Below, piece after piece: positions 19,999 through 31,844 of a DNA stretch of 64,000 nucleotides. A program made the position numbers and the translations under genes. Each line of letters opens with the position of its first letter. The first letter of the stretch is position 1. The notes under the pieces were generated by a model, which was not told the DNA's origin, did no database searches, and was given only the letters and a program-made list of their open reading frames with translations. The stretch spans positions 5,761,311 to 5,825,310 of the forward strand of contig JASKMD010000028.1 in the NCBI GenBank assembly GCA_030144725.1, given 5' to 3'. Source of the stretch: Haematococcus lacustris (taxonomy: Eukaryota > Chlorophyta > Chlorophyceae > Chlamydomonadales > Haematococcaceae).

Positions 19999-22752
19999 TG
20001 GCAGCCGGGCAGCCGGTCAGGGTAGGGCAGCAGCAGGGCAGCAGGGCAGGGTAGGGCAGCAGCAGGGCAGCCGGGCAGGGTAGGGCAGCAGTAGGGCAGC
20101 CGGTCAGGGTAGGGCAGCAGCAGGGCAGCCGGTCAGGGTAGGGCAGCAGCAGGGCAGCTTAGCAGGGTAGGGCAGCAGCAGGGCAGCCGGGCAGCCGGTC
20201 AGGGTAGGGCAGCAGCAGGGCAGCCGGTCAGGGTAGGGCAGCAGCAGGGCAGCCGGTGAGGGTAGGGCAGCAGCAGGGCAGCCAAGCAGGGTAAGGCAGC
20301 AGCATGGCAGCCAGGCAGGGTAAGGCAGCAGCATGGCAGCAGGGCAGGGTAGGGCAGCAGCAGGGCAGGGTAGGGCAGCCGGTCAGGGTAGGGCAGCAGC
20401 AGGGCAGGGTAGGGCAGCAGCCGGTCAGGGTAGGGCAGCAGCCGGGCAGCCGGGCAGGGTAGGGCAGCAGCAGGGCAGCCGGGCAGCGGGTCAGGGTAGG
20501 GCAGCAGCAGGGCAGCCGGTCAGGGTAGGGCAGCAGCAGGGCAGCCGGTCAGGGTAGGGCAGCAGCAGGGCAGCCAAGCAGGGTAGGGCAGCAGCAGGGC
20601 AGCCAGGCAGGGTAGGGCAGCAGCAGGGCAGCCGGTCAGGGTAGGGCAGCAGCAGGGCAGCCAAGCAGGGTAGGGCAGCAGCAGGGCAGCCAGGCAGGGT
20701 AGGGCAGCAGCAGGGCAGCCGGGCAGCCGGTCAGGGTAGGGCAGCAGCAGGGCAGGGTAGGGCAGCAGCAGGGCAGGGTAGGGCAGCGGCAGGGCAGGGT
20801 AGGGCAGCAGCAGGGCAGCCGGTCAGGGTAGGGCAGCAGCAGGGCAGCCGGTCAGGGTAGGGCAGCAGCAGGGCAGCCAAGCAGGGTAGGGCAGCAGCAG
20901 GGCAGCCAGGCAGGGTAGGGCAGCAGCAGGGCAGCAGGGCAGGGTAGGGCAGCAGCAGGGCAGGGTAGGGCAGCCGGTCAGGGTAGGGCAGCAGCAGGGC
21001 AGGGTAGGGCAGCAGCCGGTCAGGGTAGGGCAGCAGCCGGGCAGCCGGGCAGGGTAGGGCAGCAGCAGGGCAGCCGGGCAGCGGGTCAGGGTAGAGCAGC
21101 AGCAGGGCAGCCGGTCAGGGTAGGGCAGCAGCAGGGCAGCCGGTCAGGGTAGGGCAGCAGCAGGGCAGCCGGTCAGGGTAGGGCAGCAGCAGGGCAGCCG
21201 GTCAGGGTAGGGCAGCAGCAGGGCAGCCGGTCAGGGTAGGGCAGCAGCAGGGCAGCCAAGCAGGGTAGGGCAGCAGCAGGGCAGCCGGGCAGGGTAGGGC
21301 AGCAGCAGGGCAGCCGGTCAGGGTAGGGCAGCAGCAGGGCAGGGTAGGGCAGCAGCAGGGCAGGGTAGGGCAGCGGCTTGGCAGGGTAGAGCAGCAGCAG
21401 GGCAGCCGGTCAGGGTAGGGCAGCAGCAGGGCAGCCGGTCAGGGTAGGGCAGCAGCAGGGCAGCCGGTCAGGGTAGGGCAGCAGCAGGGCAGCCAAGCAG
21501 GGTAGGGCAGCAGCAGGGCAGCCAGGCAGGGTAGGGCAGCAGCAGGGCAGCCGGTCAGGGTAGGGCAGCAGCAGGGCAGCCAAGCAGGGTAGGGCAGCAG
21601 CAGGGCAGCCAGGCAGGGTAGGGCAGCAGCAGGGCAGCCGGGCAGCCGGTCAGGGTAGGGCAGCAGCAGGGCAGGGTAGGGCAGCAGCAGGGCAGGGTAG
21701 GGCAGCGGCAGGGCAGGGTAGGGCAGCAGCAGGGCAGCCGGTCAGGGTAGGGCAGCAGCAGGGCAGCCGGTCAGGGTAGGGCAGCAGCAGGGCAGCCAAG
21801 CAGGGTAGGGCAGCAGCAGGGCAGCCAGGCAGGGTAGGGCAGCAGCAGGGCAGCAGGGCAGGGTAGGGCAGCAGCAGGGCAGGGTAGGGCAGCCGGTCAG
21901 GGTAGGGCAGCAGCAGGGCAGGGTAGGGCAGCAGCCGGTCAGGGTAGGGCAGCAGCCGGGCAGCCGGGCAGGGTAGGGCAGCAGCAGGGCAGCCGGGCAG
22001 CGGGTCAGGGTAGAGCAGCAGCAGGGCAGCCGGTCAGGGTAGGGCAGCAGCAGGGCAGCCGGTCAGGGTAGGGCAGCAGCAGGGCAGCCGGTCAGGGTAG
22101 GGCAGCAGCAGGGCAGCCAAGCAGGGTAGGGCAGCAGCAGGGCAGCCAAGCAGGGTAGGGCAGCAGCCGGGCAGCCGGTCAGGGTAGGGCAGCAGCAGGG
22201 CAGGGTAGGGCAGCAGCAAGGCAGGGTAGGGCAGCGGCAGGGCAGGGTAGAGCAGCAGCAGGGCAGCCGGTCAGGGTAGGGCAGCAGCAGGGCAGCCGGT
22301 CAGGGTAGGGCAGCAGCAGGGCAGCCGGTCAGGGTAGGGCAGCAGCATGGCAGCCGGTCAGGGTAGGGCAGCAGCAGGGCAGCCGGGCAGGGTAGGGCAG
22401 CAGCTGGGCAGGGTAGGGCAGCAGCATGGCAGGGTAGGGCAGCAGCAGGGCAGGGTAGGGCAGCCGGTCAGGGTAGGGCAGCAGCAGGGCAGCCGGGCAG
22501 CCGGGCGGGGTAGGGCAGCAGCAGGGTGGGGCAGCAGCAGGGCAGCAGGGCAGCAGGGCAGAGTAGGGCAGCAGCAGGGCAGCAGGGCAGGGTAGGGCAG
22601 CAGCAGGGCAGCCGGTCAGGGTAGGGCAGCAGCAAGGCAGCCGGTCAGGGTAGGGAGCAGCAGGGCAGCAGGGCAGGGTAGGGCAGCAGCAGGGCAGCAG
22701 GGCAGGGTAAGGCAGCAGCAGGGCAGCCGGGCAGGGTAGGGCAGCAGCATGG
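19999..22752. repeat. GC-rich satellite array with higher-order structure
   Basis: Tandem variants built from GGGTAGGGCAGCAGCAGGGC with inserts AGCCGGTCA, AGCCAAGCA or AGCCAGGCA; the basic unit is about 29 bp. Superimposed is a larger period: the variant order at 20,571-21,090 recurs at 21,489-22,010, offset 918 bp, and a block starting near 20,336 recurs near 20,934 and 21,852. Gln/Gly/Arg/Ala or Leu/Pro/Cys-rich frames through it are by-products of the repeat. Confidence 0.95.
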
Positions 22753-23482
22753 CGGGAGTTTTTTATGGTTGTTGTGCACCAAACTGCATACTCGCAAAAT
22801 GGTGACCTTGCACCTGCGGTTCGCCCAACGGACCTACGCATACAGTATATACATACGTATACACCATCATTTTAGTCGCCGCATACGCTTCAGACCAACC
22901 CTACAGATAATGTTGTGTACAGCGAGGTGTTTGCTGCATAGCCTGTTGGCCCTGACACCGATGAGGGGTTGGTAGGGCAGACACAGCCATTGCTGTAACT
23001 GTCGGACTCATTACTCGGACTCACAATTCGGACTCGCTTACTCAGTCAGGATGTCCCAACATGGGATTGGTAATCTTCATGCAAGTACTCGCTACAAAGT
23101 GCACCGATTTCGATAGCGTTTGTTGCATTGGCACCTGCGAATTACTCCGCATCTACTGGCAGGCGGCGCGTTAATCCTTGCATCAGAGCCCATGCCGGCG
23201 CAAGCGAGCGCGGACACACCTCAGCTGCTCACTATCGATTGTTCGAGTGGTGAGTAGCGGCACCAATGAGCGAACTGCGCTTGGCATCGAGCCTGAAGTA
23301 CAATCTATGTTTAGCCCGCCAGGCTCACTCCGCGAGCCTTTTGTTGGTGCAGGCGGTGTTGGAGGGCCATCGCTGGGCCTGTGATGTATCGACATTGCTG
23401 CAAATGCGGGAAATGTGCGTCTCTCTCTCGCTAGTCACACAGGAAAAGGGACCCTCATCCACAAAATGGCATGTTGTGAGCT
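22753..23482. other. Intergenic, no gene recognised
   Basis: No supported protein, RNA gene or clear repeat. It begins at the satellite edge and ends where similarity to the coiled-coil gene unit starts. Confidence 0.5.
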
Positions 23483-23743
23483 GACCACTGTGACTTTCCA
23501 GTTTTTCGATACATAACTCTGTTCCTTACTCAACGCCACAACTGCTGGAGAAGAAAGCACGTCATTTCATTGAGTAGGCTTGTGGGAACATACTTTGGCG
23601 TGACCTATCTTTGCCTTGCAGTGCTGACTAGCCCAACCGGACCACCCCCTGGCAGCCCCACCACCACCCCCTCCCAGCCTCCTGGCCTCCCAGCCTCCCA
23701 GCCTCCCAGCCTCCCAGCCTCCCAGCCTCCCAGCCTTCCAGCC
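23483..23743 (+). other. 5' part of a coiled-coil gene unit, cut off by Copia insertion
   Basis: Matches the reverse complement of about 62,640-62,936: CACTGTGACT, CTGTTCCT, TGGAGAAGAAA, AGGCTTGTGG, TTGGCGTGACCTA, CTTTGCCTTGCAG (a likely 3' splice site), GCTGACTAGCCCA, then a CCTCCCAG minisatellite. In the paralog this leads straight into the coiled-coil gene. Here the Copia LTR begins at 23,744 inside the minisatellite, and the gene resumes at 34,255. Confidence 0.7.
23640..23743. repeat. CCTCCCAG minisatellite, left part
   Basis: C-rich tandem CCTCCCAG/CCTCCCAGC units ending at the Copia LTR. The array resumes at 34,262-34,447. Confidence 0.9.
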
Positions 23744-24004
23744 TGATGAAGTTTGAGCTCTCCCGGTGCAGTTGTTTATAGCACCGGAAAGTGAGGGCGT
23801 GATTGCCAGCGGCCTGACCGCGGAGTGTACGAGTGTGACTGCTGGTTTTATAGCAGACACCTGGTAGGAGACGGCACCCTGATCTGGTGTCGTCGTCTGC
23901 CCGTGCACTTCCAACAGGTAGGCGCATGCTATGCGCTAACCTGTTGTGGCAGTTCTATGTAATACCCTGATCTGGTGTCGTCGTCTGCCCGTGCACTTCC
24001 AACA
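23744..24004 (+). repeat. Copia copy 1, 5' LTR
   Basis: 261 bp, TG...CA ends. It contains two copies of the segment CTGATCTGGTGTCGTCGTCT, separated by about 85 bp, near its 3' end. Confidence 0.95.
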
Positions 24005-24017
24005 GGTTATGGGCCCA
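24005..24017 (+). promoter_or_regulatory. Primer-binding site, half-tRNA(iMet) type
   Basis: GGTTATGGGCCCA directly abuts the LTR. It is complementary to the anticodon stem-loop of initiator tRNA-Met (UGGGCCCAUAACC), as in Drosophila copia, where a cleaved tRNA half primes reverse transcription. It is not the plant-type TGGTATCAGAGC site. Confidence 0.8.
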
Positions 24018-24089
24018 CGCCCAGACGTGTAAAAGACACCAGTGAGTTGCCGGCTAGGGGTCGTGCAATTAGCTCTAAGCTGATTGGCG

Positions 24090-26803
24090 ATGGCAGCTCC
24101 CAGTTCCAGCCTCGGAAACCTAATCCCTGAGCTCGATGAGTCCACTTGGCGCACTTGGCGGATGCGCGTGGAAGGTCTTCTCGTTGAGGCCTCTCTCTGG
24201 GATATTGTCGAAACCGGCGTCACCGCTCTCCCTCCCGCGCCAGCAGAAACAGCTAGCGCGGAAGCGCGCGCCGCCTATGCAGCAGCTCAGACTACTCACC
24301 GTGCAGAGCTCGTATCTGACGCAAAAGCCAAGGCGCTGATCAAGCGCTGTGTGTCCAATCCCTATCTGTAACTCGTGCATGACTCGGCCTCTGCCAAAGA
24401 GGCCTGGGACGAACTTGACGGCGAGTTCACTCAGACATCCGTGGCCAGGCAGACGCAGCTGCAACAACAGCTCAGCATGATGCGTATGCAACCCGGTGAG
24501 ACAGTCGCTCAGTTTTTCAGCCGCATCTACCAGCTCAAGTCAGATCTCGAAGCATGCAATTGCAGCATCTCAGAGTCCACCATCGTGCTGACAGTCATTG
24601 CTAATCTCTCTCCTGACTACAAACCCTCTGCTCAGCAGCTTCGGTATGAGCAGACTGGGCCCACAGGGCTGTCACTCAGCCGTGTAAAGCGAGTCATGCA
24701 GTTCCGCGAAGCTGACTTGCTACTGGATCAGCAGCAGGAGCACTACTCCTCCCCCTCATCTCTGTTTGCCTTCTCCTCCTCATCCTCACGGGGGGCGGGT
24801 AGTTCAGGTGGGGGGGGAGGTAGGGGCAGGGGCAGAAGCATGGGGCCTAGGCTTTCATCTCCGACCAGGGGCAGTGAGCATGGCAGCAGCAGCAGCAGCA
24901 GCAGGCAGAACCAGCATGCAGATGCTCTGTGCCACTATTGCAATAAGACTGGGCACATCATGGCAGAATGCTTTACCTTTGACAAGCACAAACGTCAGCG
25001 TTTGGCAGGACAGAGTGTCAGCTCTGTTAGGAGCATCAGCCCAGGTCGCAGAGCCAGTCCAGCCAGAGGTGCCAGCCCAGCCAGAGGTAACAGCCCACGC
25101 AGGACCAGCAGCCCAGCTAGAGGCCGTGCTCAGACCCCAGGCAGGCCAGCTGCAGTAGATCCCTCTGATACTTATGACTTGTTCACTGCCAGCACAGATG
25201 ATGATTACCTGATGCCTCTACAGACCTACAACAGTGACTTGTACAGGCCTTTCTTTCTGGACTCTGGAGCATCACAGCATATGATCACAGACAGGGAGTA
25301 CTTCAGCAGCTACACAGCTTTCAGGCCAGACAGCTACAGAGCAGTGAGACTTGCAGCTGATGGGCACATCATCTATGCTGTTGGTCAGGGTACTGTTTGG
25401 CTGAACACTCAGCGTGGGCCATGGCAGCTCAGCAGGGCATTGCATGTACCAGCTAGCAGGCATGACTTCATCTCTGTCCCAGCCTCCACAGATGACGGAG
25501 CCAGCTTTCACTTTGAGCATGACAGATGCATGATTCGTGACAGCAGACTCATGGTCAAAGCACGCAGAATCAGAAACAGCTACATTCTAGCTGCAGTTCC
25601 TTTGCTGGCTGATCCCTACACCCCCAGCCTATCAGATGATGAGCAGCACCAGCACCTGCACAGCTACTCAGCTGCAGCTACTACAGCTGCAGCTACTCAG
25701 ACTGATGCTTATATGGCTGATGTTCCTAATGCAGCTGTGCCTCCATCTGACGCTGTCCTACCAGCGTCTACAGAGCTAAGCGGCACATCTGCTCAGGTGT
25801 GGCACCAACGTTTATGTCATGCCTCCTACTCCTCCCTGGCTCTTATGCAAGAAAGAAGATTAGTGACAGGTGTCGATGTTACAGCCTGTCAGTTCAGAGA
25901 GGCAGCCAAATGTCCAGCTGTGTGCATAGGGTGTGTGAAAGGCAAGCACCATAGAAATGTAGCCTTTGCTCAGCCTTCACCAAATGCTGCACCCATCACT
26001 GCTCCTCTAGGGTTAGTGCACATGGATGTATGTGGCCCTATCTACCCAGCAGCCAGAGACGGCAGCCTCTACCTTGCCACCTTTCTTGACGAGTTCACCA
26101 GGATTTCTGTAGTAATGCCTATGCGCAGCAAAGCTCAGGTGCCTGATATTGTCAAGCAGGTCATAGAGCAACTTGAGACTCAGTCGGGCCAGCGCTGCAA
26201 AGCGATCAGGACAGACAATGGGACTGAGTATGTCAACAAGCAGATGCAGCAATATTGCAGCGACAAAGGCATCATCCACCAGCACTCAGCGCCATACAGC
26301 CCTGAACAGAATGGGGCAGCTGAGAGATTAAATAGGACCATCATGGAAAAGACCAGAAGCATTCTGCATGCAGGTCGCATGGGTCTACAGTATTGGGCAG
26401 ATGCAGCAAAGCTATCCAACTATGTCAGATGTGTCCTGCCAGTCACAGATCAGCCACTCACTCCGTGGGAGTCCTTCTTTGGTGTTAAGCCAGACTTGTC
26501 AGGACTAAGAGTGTTTGGTTCAGCTGTTTGGGTTCACGTGCCAGCTCAAAAACGCAGCAAGCTAGAAGCTAAAGCTGTCAGAGGAGTGTTTGTGGGCTAT
26601 CAGCTGGGTTCTAAGTCGTACAAGGTCTTGGTTGCAGGCAGAGAATACCACAACAAGGATGTTATCTTTGACGAGCAGCTGATACAGGATCTGCCAACCA
26701 AGCCAGCAACTCAACAGCTTCAGTTTCCTGGGGCGCAGAAATACCCACCGCTCCCAGCCCATGCAGGACTCCTTGTCCCTGTAGCCCCTCCTGGGGGGGA
26801 CAC

Positions 26804-26851
<48 letters not shown>

Positions 26852-28781
26852 GACCGTCAGTAGTGACTCCAGGGACAGTGGGAGTTCTTCAGACAGTGCC
26901 AGCAGCAGCGACAGTGATGACGGCAACAGCAGAGCCCAAGTCAGACAAAGCATTCGCAGTCAGCCCTCAGGCATTGGTAGACACAGAATCCCACATGCTG
27001 ATCCCAGTCTGAGCCAGGCAGCAATAGGTGCTCCAGCTGAAAGTCCTCAGCAAAATAGGTCAGCAGGCAGGCCAGCACCTGCACCACTCATTAGAGATCA
27101 GGATGCTCCTCTGCCTGCTGCTGTTGTGGTACCTGGTGCGCCTATGCCACGTCGCAACCCACACAGGGAGAGAAGGCCTCCTGCTAAGCTTAGGCAGCCA
27201 GAGCTATATGCCATGACTGTCACTGACTCACAAGCAAATGACAATCCATCTGTCGCTGAAGCACTGTCTGGTCCTCAAGCGGACATGTGGCTCCAAGCCA
27301 TGCATGCTGAACTTGCCTCTTTGCATGAGAACCAGACATGGTGCCTGGTTGACAAGCCTGCTGGTGCACGCGTTCTGCCCACCAAATGGGTACTCAAGAT
27401 TAAACGTGATGCTGCAGGGGCCATTGAGAAATTCAAGGCTCGGCTAGTGGCTAAAGGCTACATGCAAGTGTCAGGTGTGGATGTGGGCGATGTTTATGCC
27501 CCTGTCAGCAAGCACACCACCCTGCGCACTCTGTTAGCCAAAGCAGCTGCAGAAGACATGGAAGTTCACCAGGTAGACGTAGACGCAGCCTTCCTGAATG
27601 GACAGCTTGAGCCAAATGAGATCATCTATGTGCAGCAGCCTGAAGGATTTGTTGAGGGCAGCTACAACACTGTATGCAAACTGCAAAAGGCGCTCTATGG
27701 GCTCAGGCAGGCTCCGCGAGCCTGGCATGCTAGGTTGAAGCAGGTGTTAGAGGGCATGGGGTTTAGGGCTTCAGAGTCTGATCCAGCGCTCTTCACCATG
27801 CAGCGTCAGGCAGGCATGGTCTACCTGCTTGTCTATGTAGATGACTGCCTCATTTGCACTGAGAAGGGTGACTTTGACAGCCTTAACTATGTGAAGCAAC
27901 AACTGTCTGCAGTGTTCGGCATCAAGGACCTGGGTGACACCAAGTGGTTCCTGGGCATGAAGGTAACTAGGGACAGGGCCGTGGGCACTTTGAAGCTGGA
28001 TCAGCAACAGTATGTGCTTGAGCTGTTGAACACTTATGGCATGACCACAGCACACAGCAAGTCAGTGCCTATGGCACCAGCAGTTAAGCTAGAGAAGGAG
28101 GGTGTGGCTTTGGACACTTCGGAACATAGTTATAGTGGTTTAGTAGGCAGTTTGCTGTACCTGTCATGCTGCACAAGGCCAGACATAACCTACGCAGTGG
28201 GAGCCCTTGCACGCTACATGTCTGCACCCACACAGCAGCACTGGACTGCTGCCCGAGCCATTCTTAGCTACCTTAAGGGCACAGCTGACCAGGGTCTTGT
28301 GTTTGGTGAGTCAGCTGAGCTGCAGGGCTACTGTGATGCAGATTACGCTGGCGACAAGGCCACAGCTCGCAGCACCACAGGGTATGTCTTTGCCATGAAT
28401 GGTGCAGCCATTAGCTGGTCCAGCAGATTGCAGCCTACTGTGGCCATGTCTACTGCCGAGTCAGAGTACATGGCAGCCTCCAGTGCAGTAAAAGAGGGAC
28501 TGTGGCTTCGCAAGCTGATGCAGGACCTGCAGCTGCCTGGTGACTGCACGAGCATTCTGTGTGACAATCAAGCAGCTTTGCAATTGCTGCATAATCCCAT
28601 TGCCTCTGCCCGTGCCAAGCACATTAATGTGCATCACCACTTTGCACGGGAGAGAGTAGCCAGAGGGGAAGTGTCATTCAGCTACTGCAGCACAGCCAGC
28701 ATGGTTGCCGACATTATGACCAAGCCTCTGTCGTTGGTGAAGTTCAGCTTTGGGAAGCAAGGGTGTGGGGTATCCAGCTGA
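24090..28781 (+). pseudogene. Copia gag-pol polyprotein, one in-frame stop
   Basis: The frame opens at ATG 24,090 and, apart from a TAA at 24,369-24,371, stays open to 28,781, about 1,560 codons. Order: gag; zinc knuckle CHYCNKTGHIMAEC (near 24,930); aspartic protease LDSGASQHM (near 25,257); GAG-pre-integrase WHQRLCHAS...CIGCVKGKHH; integrase catalytic core (HMDVCGP, RTDNGTEY, PEQNGAAERLNR); a glutamine run (26,806-26,848); reverse transcriptase (WVLKIKRD, VDVDAAFLNG, YVDD near 27,835); RNase H ([27 protein letters not shown]). The domain order integrase before RT defines Copia. The stop, TAA between CTG and CTC in the gag N-terminus, is where the frame would otherwise run through, so the copy is probably a recent defective one; readthrough cannot be excluded. 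Confidence 0.9.
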
Positions 28782-29057
28782 AGCAGTCACAGGCCACTTG
28801 TAGCCTGAAACAGATTGCTGTACTCAGCCTGAGATATGTTTCAGGACTGAGGCATGGAAGTGCAGTCACAGGCTTGCTTGCCTGCAACAGTCTGCCATGC
28901 TCAGCCAGGGTGTCACCTGGACTAAGTTTGCTTCCTTTGTTGGACAAGAGCACAGGTTTGTATGCCTGATTTAACAGCTCTTCTTGTGCAGTTGTCTAGC
29001 TCAGTATTTGCTGTCAGTTAAACTGTTGGTAGCTCGTGTCAGGCCACTGAGTGGGAG

Positions 29058-29318
29058 TGATGAAGTTTGAGCTCTCCCGGTGCAGTTGTTTATAGCACCG
29101 GAAAGTGAGGGCGTGATTGCCAGCGGCCTGACCGCGGAGTGTACGAGTGTGACTGCTGGTTTTATAGCAGACACCTGGTAGGAGACGGCACCCTGATCTG
29201 GTGTCGTCGTCTGCCCGTGCACTTCCAACAGGTAGGCGCATGCTATGCGCTAACCTGTTGTGGCAGTTCTATGTAATACCCTGATCTGGTGTCGTCGTCT
29301 GCCCGTGCACTTCCAACA
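29058..29318 (+). repeat. Copia copy 1, 3' LTR
   Basis: 261 bp, matching the 5' LTR over its whole length by eye. It is preceded by the purine tract GAGTGGGAG. Confidence 0.95.
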
Positions 29319-29343
29319 AAGGCCTTGGAAGTGCACGGGCAGC
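29319..29343. other. 25-bp spacer between inverted Copia copies
   Basis: Begins with the palindrome AAGGCCTT, then GGAAGTGCACGGGCAG, which is a second partial copy of the LTR end in inverted orientation. The structure suggests that the two LTR ends were joined by a palindromic or fold-back event. Confidence 0.8.
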
Positions 29344-29604
29344 TGTTGGAAGTGCACGGGCAGACGACGACACCAGATCAGGGTGTTACATAGAACTGCC
29401 ACAACAGGTTAGCGCATAGCATGCGCCTACCTGTTGGAAGTGCACGGGCAGACGACGACACCAGATCAGGGTGCCGTCTCCTACCAGGTGTCTGCTATAA
29501 AACCAGCAGTCACACTCGTACACTCCGCGGTCAGGCCGCTGGCAATCACGCCCTCACTTTCCGGTGCTATAAACAACTGCACCGGGAGAGCTCAAACTTC
29601 ATCA
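29344..29604 (-). repeat. Copia copy 2, 3' LTR
   Basis: 261 bp, reverse complement of the copy 1 LTR. It faces the other 3' LTR across 25 bp. Confidence 0.95.
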
Positions 29605-29880
29605 CTCCCACTCAGTGGCCTGACACGAGCTACCAACAGTTTAACTGACAGCAAATACTGAGCTAGACAACTGCACAAGAAGAGCTGTTAAATCAGGCAT
29701 ACAAACCTGTGCTCTTGTCCAACAAAGGAAGCAAACTTAGTCCAGGTGACACCCTGGCTGAGCATGGCAAACTGTTGCAGGCAAGCAAGCCTGTGACTGC
29801 ACTTCCATGCCTCAGTCCTGAAACATATCTCAGGCTGAGTACAGCAATCTGTTTCAGGCTACAAGTGGCCTGTGACTGGT

Positions 29881-31810
29881 TCAGCTGGATACCCCACACC
29901 CTTGCTTCCCAAAGCTGAACTTCACCAACGACAGAGGCTTGGTCATAATGTCGGCAACCATGCTGGCTGTGCTGCAGTAGCTGAATGACACTTCCCCTCT
30001 GGCTACTCTCTCCCGTGCAAAGTGGTGATGCACATTAATGTGCTTGGCACGGGCAGAGGCAATGGGATTATGCAGCAATTGCAAAGCTGCTTGATTGTCA
30101 CACAGAATGCTCGTGCAGTCACCAGGCAGCTGCAGGTCCTGCATCAGCTTGCGAAGCCACAGTCCCTCTTTTACTGCACTGGAGGCTGCCATGTACTCTG
30201 ACTCGGCAGTAGACATGGCCACAGTAGGCTGCAATCTGCTGGACCAGCTAATGGCTGCACCATTCATGGCAAAGACATACCCTGTGGTGCTGCGAGCTGT
30301 GTCCTTGTCGCCAGCGTAATCTGCATCACATTAGCCCTGCAGCTCAGCTGACTCACCAAACACAAGACCCTGGTCAGCTGTGCCCTTAAGGTAGCTAAGA
30401 ATGGCTCGGGCAGCAGTCCAGTGCTGCTGTGTGGGTGCAGACATGTAGCGTGCAAGGGCTCCCACTGCGTAGGTTATGTCTGGCCTTGTGCAGCATGACA
30501 GGTACAGCAAACTGCCTACTAAACCACTATAACTATGTTCCGAAGTGTCCAAAGCCACACCCTCCTTCTCTAGCTTAACTGCTGGTGCCATAGGCACTGA
30601 CTTGCTGTGTGCTGTGGTCATGCCATAAGTGTTCAACAGCTCAAGCACATACTGCTGCTGATCCAGCTTCAAAGTGCCCACGGCCCTGTCCCTAGTTACC
30701 TTCATGCCCAGGAACCACTTGGTGTCACCCAGGTCCTTGATGCCGAACACTGCAGACAGTTGTTGCTTCACATAGTTAAGGCTGTCAAAGTCACCCTTCT
30801 CAGTGCAAATGAGGCAGTCATCTACATAGACAAGCAGGTAGACCATGCCTGCCTGACGCTGCATGGTGAAGAGCGCTGGATCAGACTCTGAAGCCCTAAA
30901 CCCCATGCCCTCTAACACCTGCTTCAACCTAGCATGCCAGGCTCGCGGAGCCTGCCTGAGCCCATAGAGCGCCTTTTGCAGTTTGCATACAGTGTTGTAG
31001 CTGCCCTCAACAAATCCTTCAGGCTGCTGCACATAGATGATCTCATTTGGCTCAAGCTGTCCATTCAGGAAGGCTGCGTCTACGTCTACCTGGTGAACTT
31101 CCATGTCTTCTGCAGCTGCTTTGGCTAACAGAGTGCGCAGGGTGGTGTGCTTGCTGACAGGGGCATAAACATCGCCCACATCCACACCTGACACTTGCAT
31201 GTAGCCTTTAGCCACTAGCCGAGCCTTGATTTTCTCAATGGCCCCTGCAGCATCACGTTTAATCTTGAGTACCCATTTGGTGGGCAGAACGCGTGCACCA
31301 GCAGGCTTGTCAACCAGGCACCATGTCTGGTTCTCATGCAAAGAGGCAAGTTCAGCATGCATGGCTTGGAGCCACATGTCCGCTTGAGGACCAGACAGTG
31401 CTTCAGCGACAGATGGATTGTCATTTGCTTGTGAGTCAGTGACAGTCATGGCATATAGCTCTGGCTGCCTAAGCTTAGCAGGAGGCCTTCTCTCCCTGTG
31501 TGGGTTGCGACGTGGCATAGGCGCACCAGGTACCACAACAGCAGCAGGCAGAGGAGCATCCTGATCTCTAATGAGTGGTGCAGGTGCTGGCCTGCCTGCT
31601 GACCTATTTTGCTGAGGACTTTCAGCTGTAGCACCTATTGCTGCCTGGCTCAGACTGGGATCAGCATGTGGGATTCTGTGTCTACCAATGCCTGAGGGCT
31701 GACTGCGAATGCTTTGTCTGACTTGGGCTCTGCTGTTGCCGTCATCACTGTCGCTGCTGCTGGCACTGTCTGAAGAACTCCCACTGTCCCTGGAGTCACT
31801 ACCGACGGTC

Positions 31811-31844
<34 letters not shown>

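Larger units (their letters stand above)
23744..29318 (+). mobile_element. Copia (Ty1) LTR retrotransposon, copy 1, full length
   Basis: Two 261-bp LTRs (23,744-24,004 and 29,058-29,318) begin TGATGAAG and end CTTCCAACA and look identical or nearly so, which implies a recent insertion. A primer-binding site follows at 24,005-24,017 and a purine tract GAGTGGGAG precedes the 3' LTR at 29,049-29,057. Between them lies one gag-pol frame broken by a single TAA. The element interrupts the coiled-coil gene unit. The right flank is not simple genomic DNA but the inverted second copy, so no 5-bp target duplication can be identified. Confidence 0.95.

Noticed and set aside
19999..22752. Regular repeats that might be taken for a CRISPR array or a GQGRAAAGQ-repeat protein
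   Set aside because: Units are head-to-tail without unique spacers, and all frames give low-complexity sequence; it is a eukaryotic satellite.
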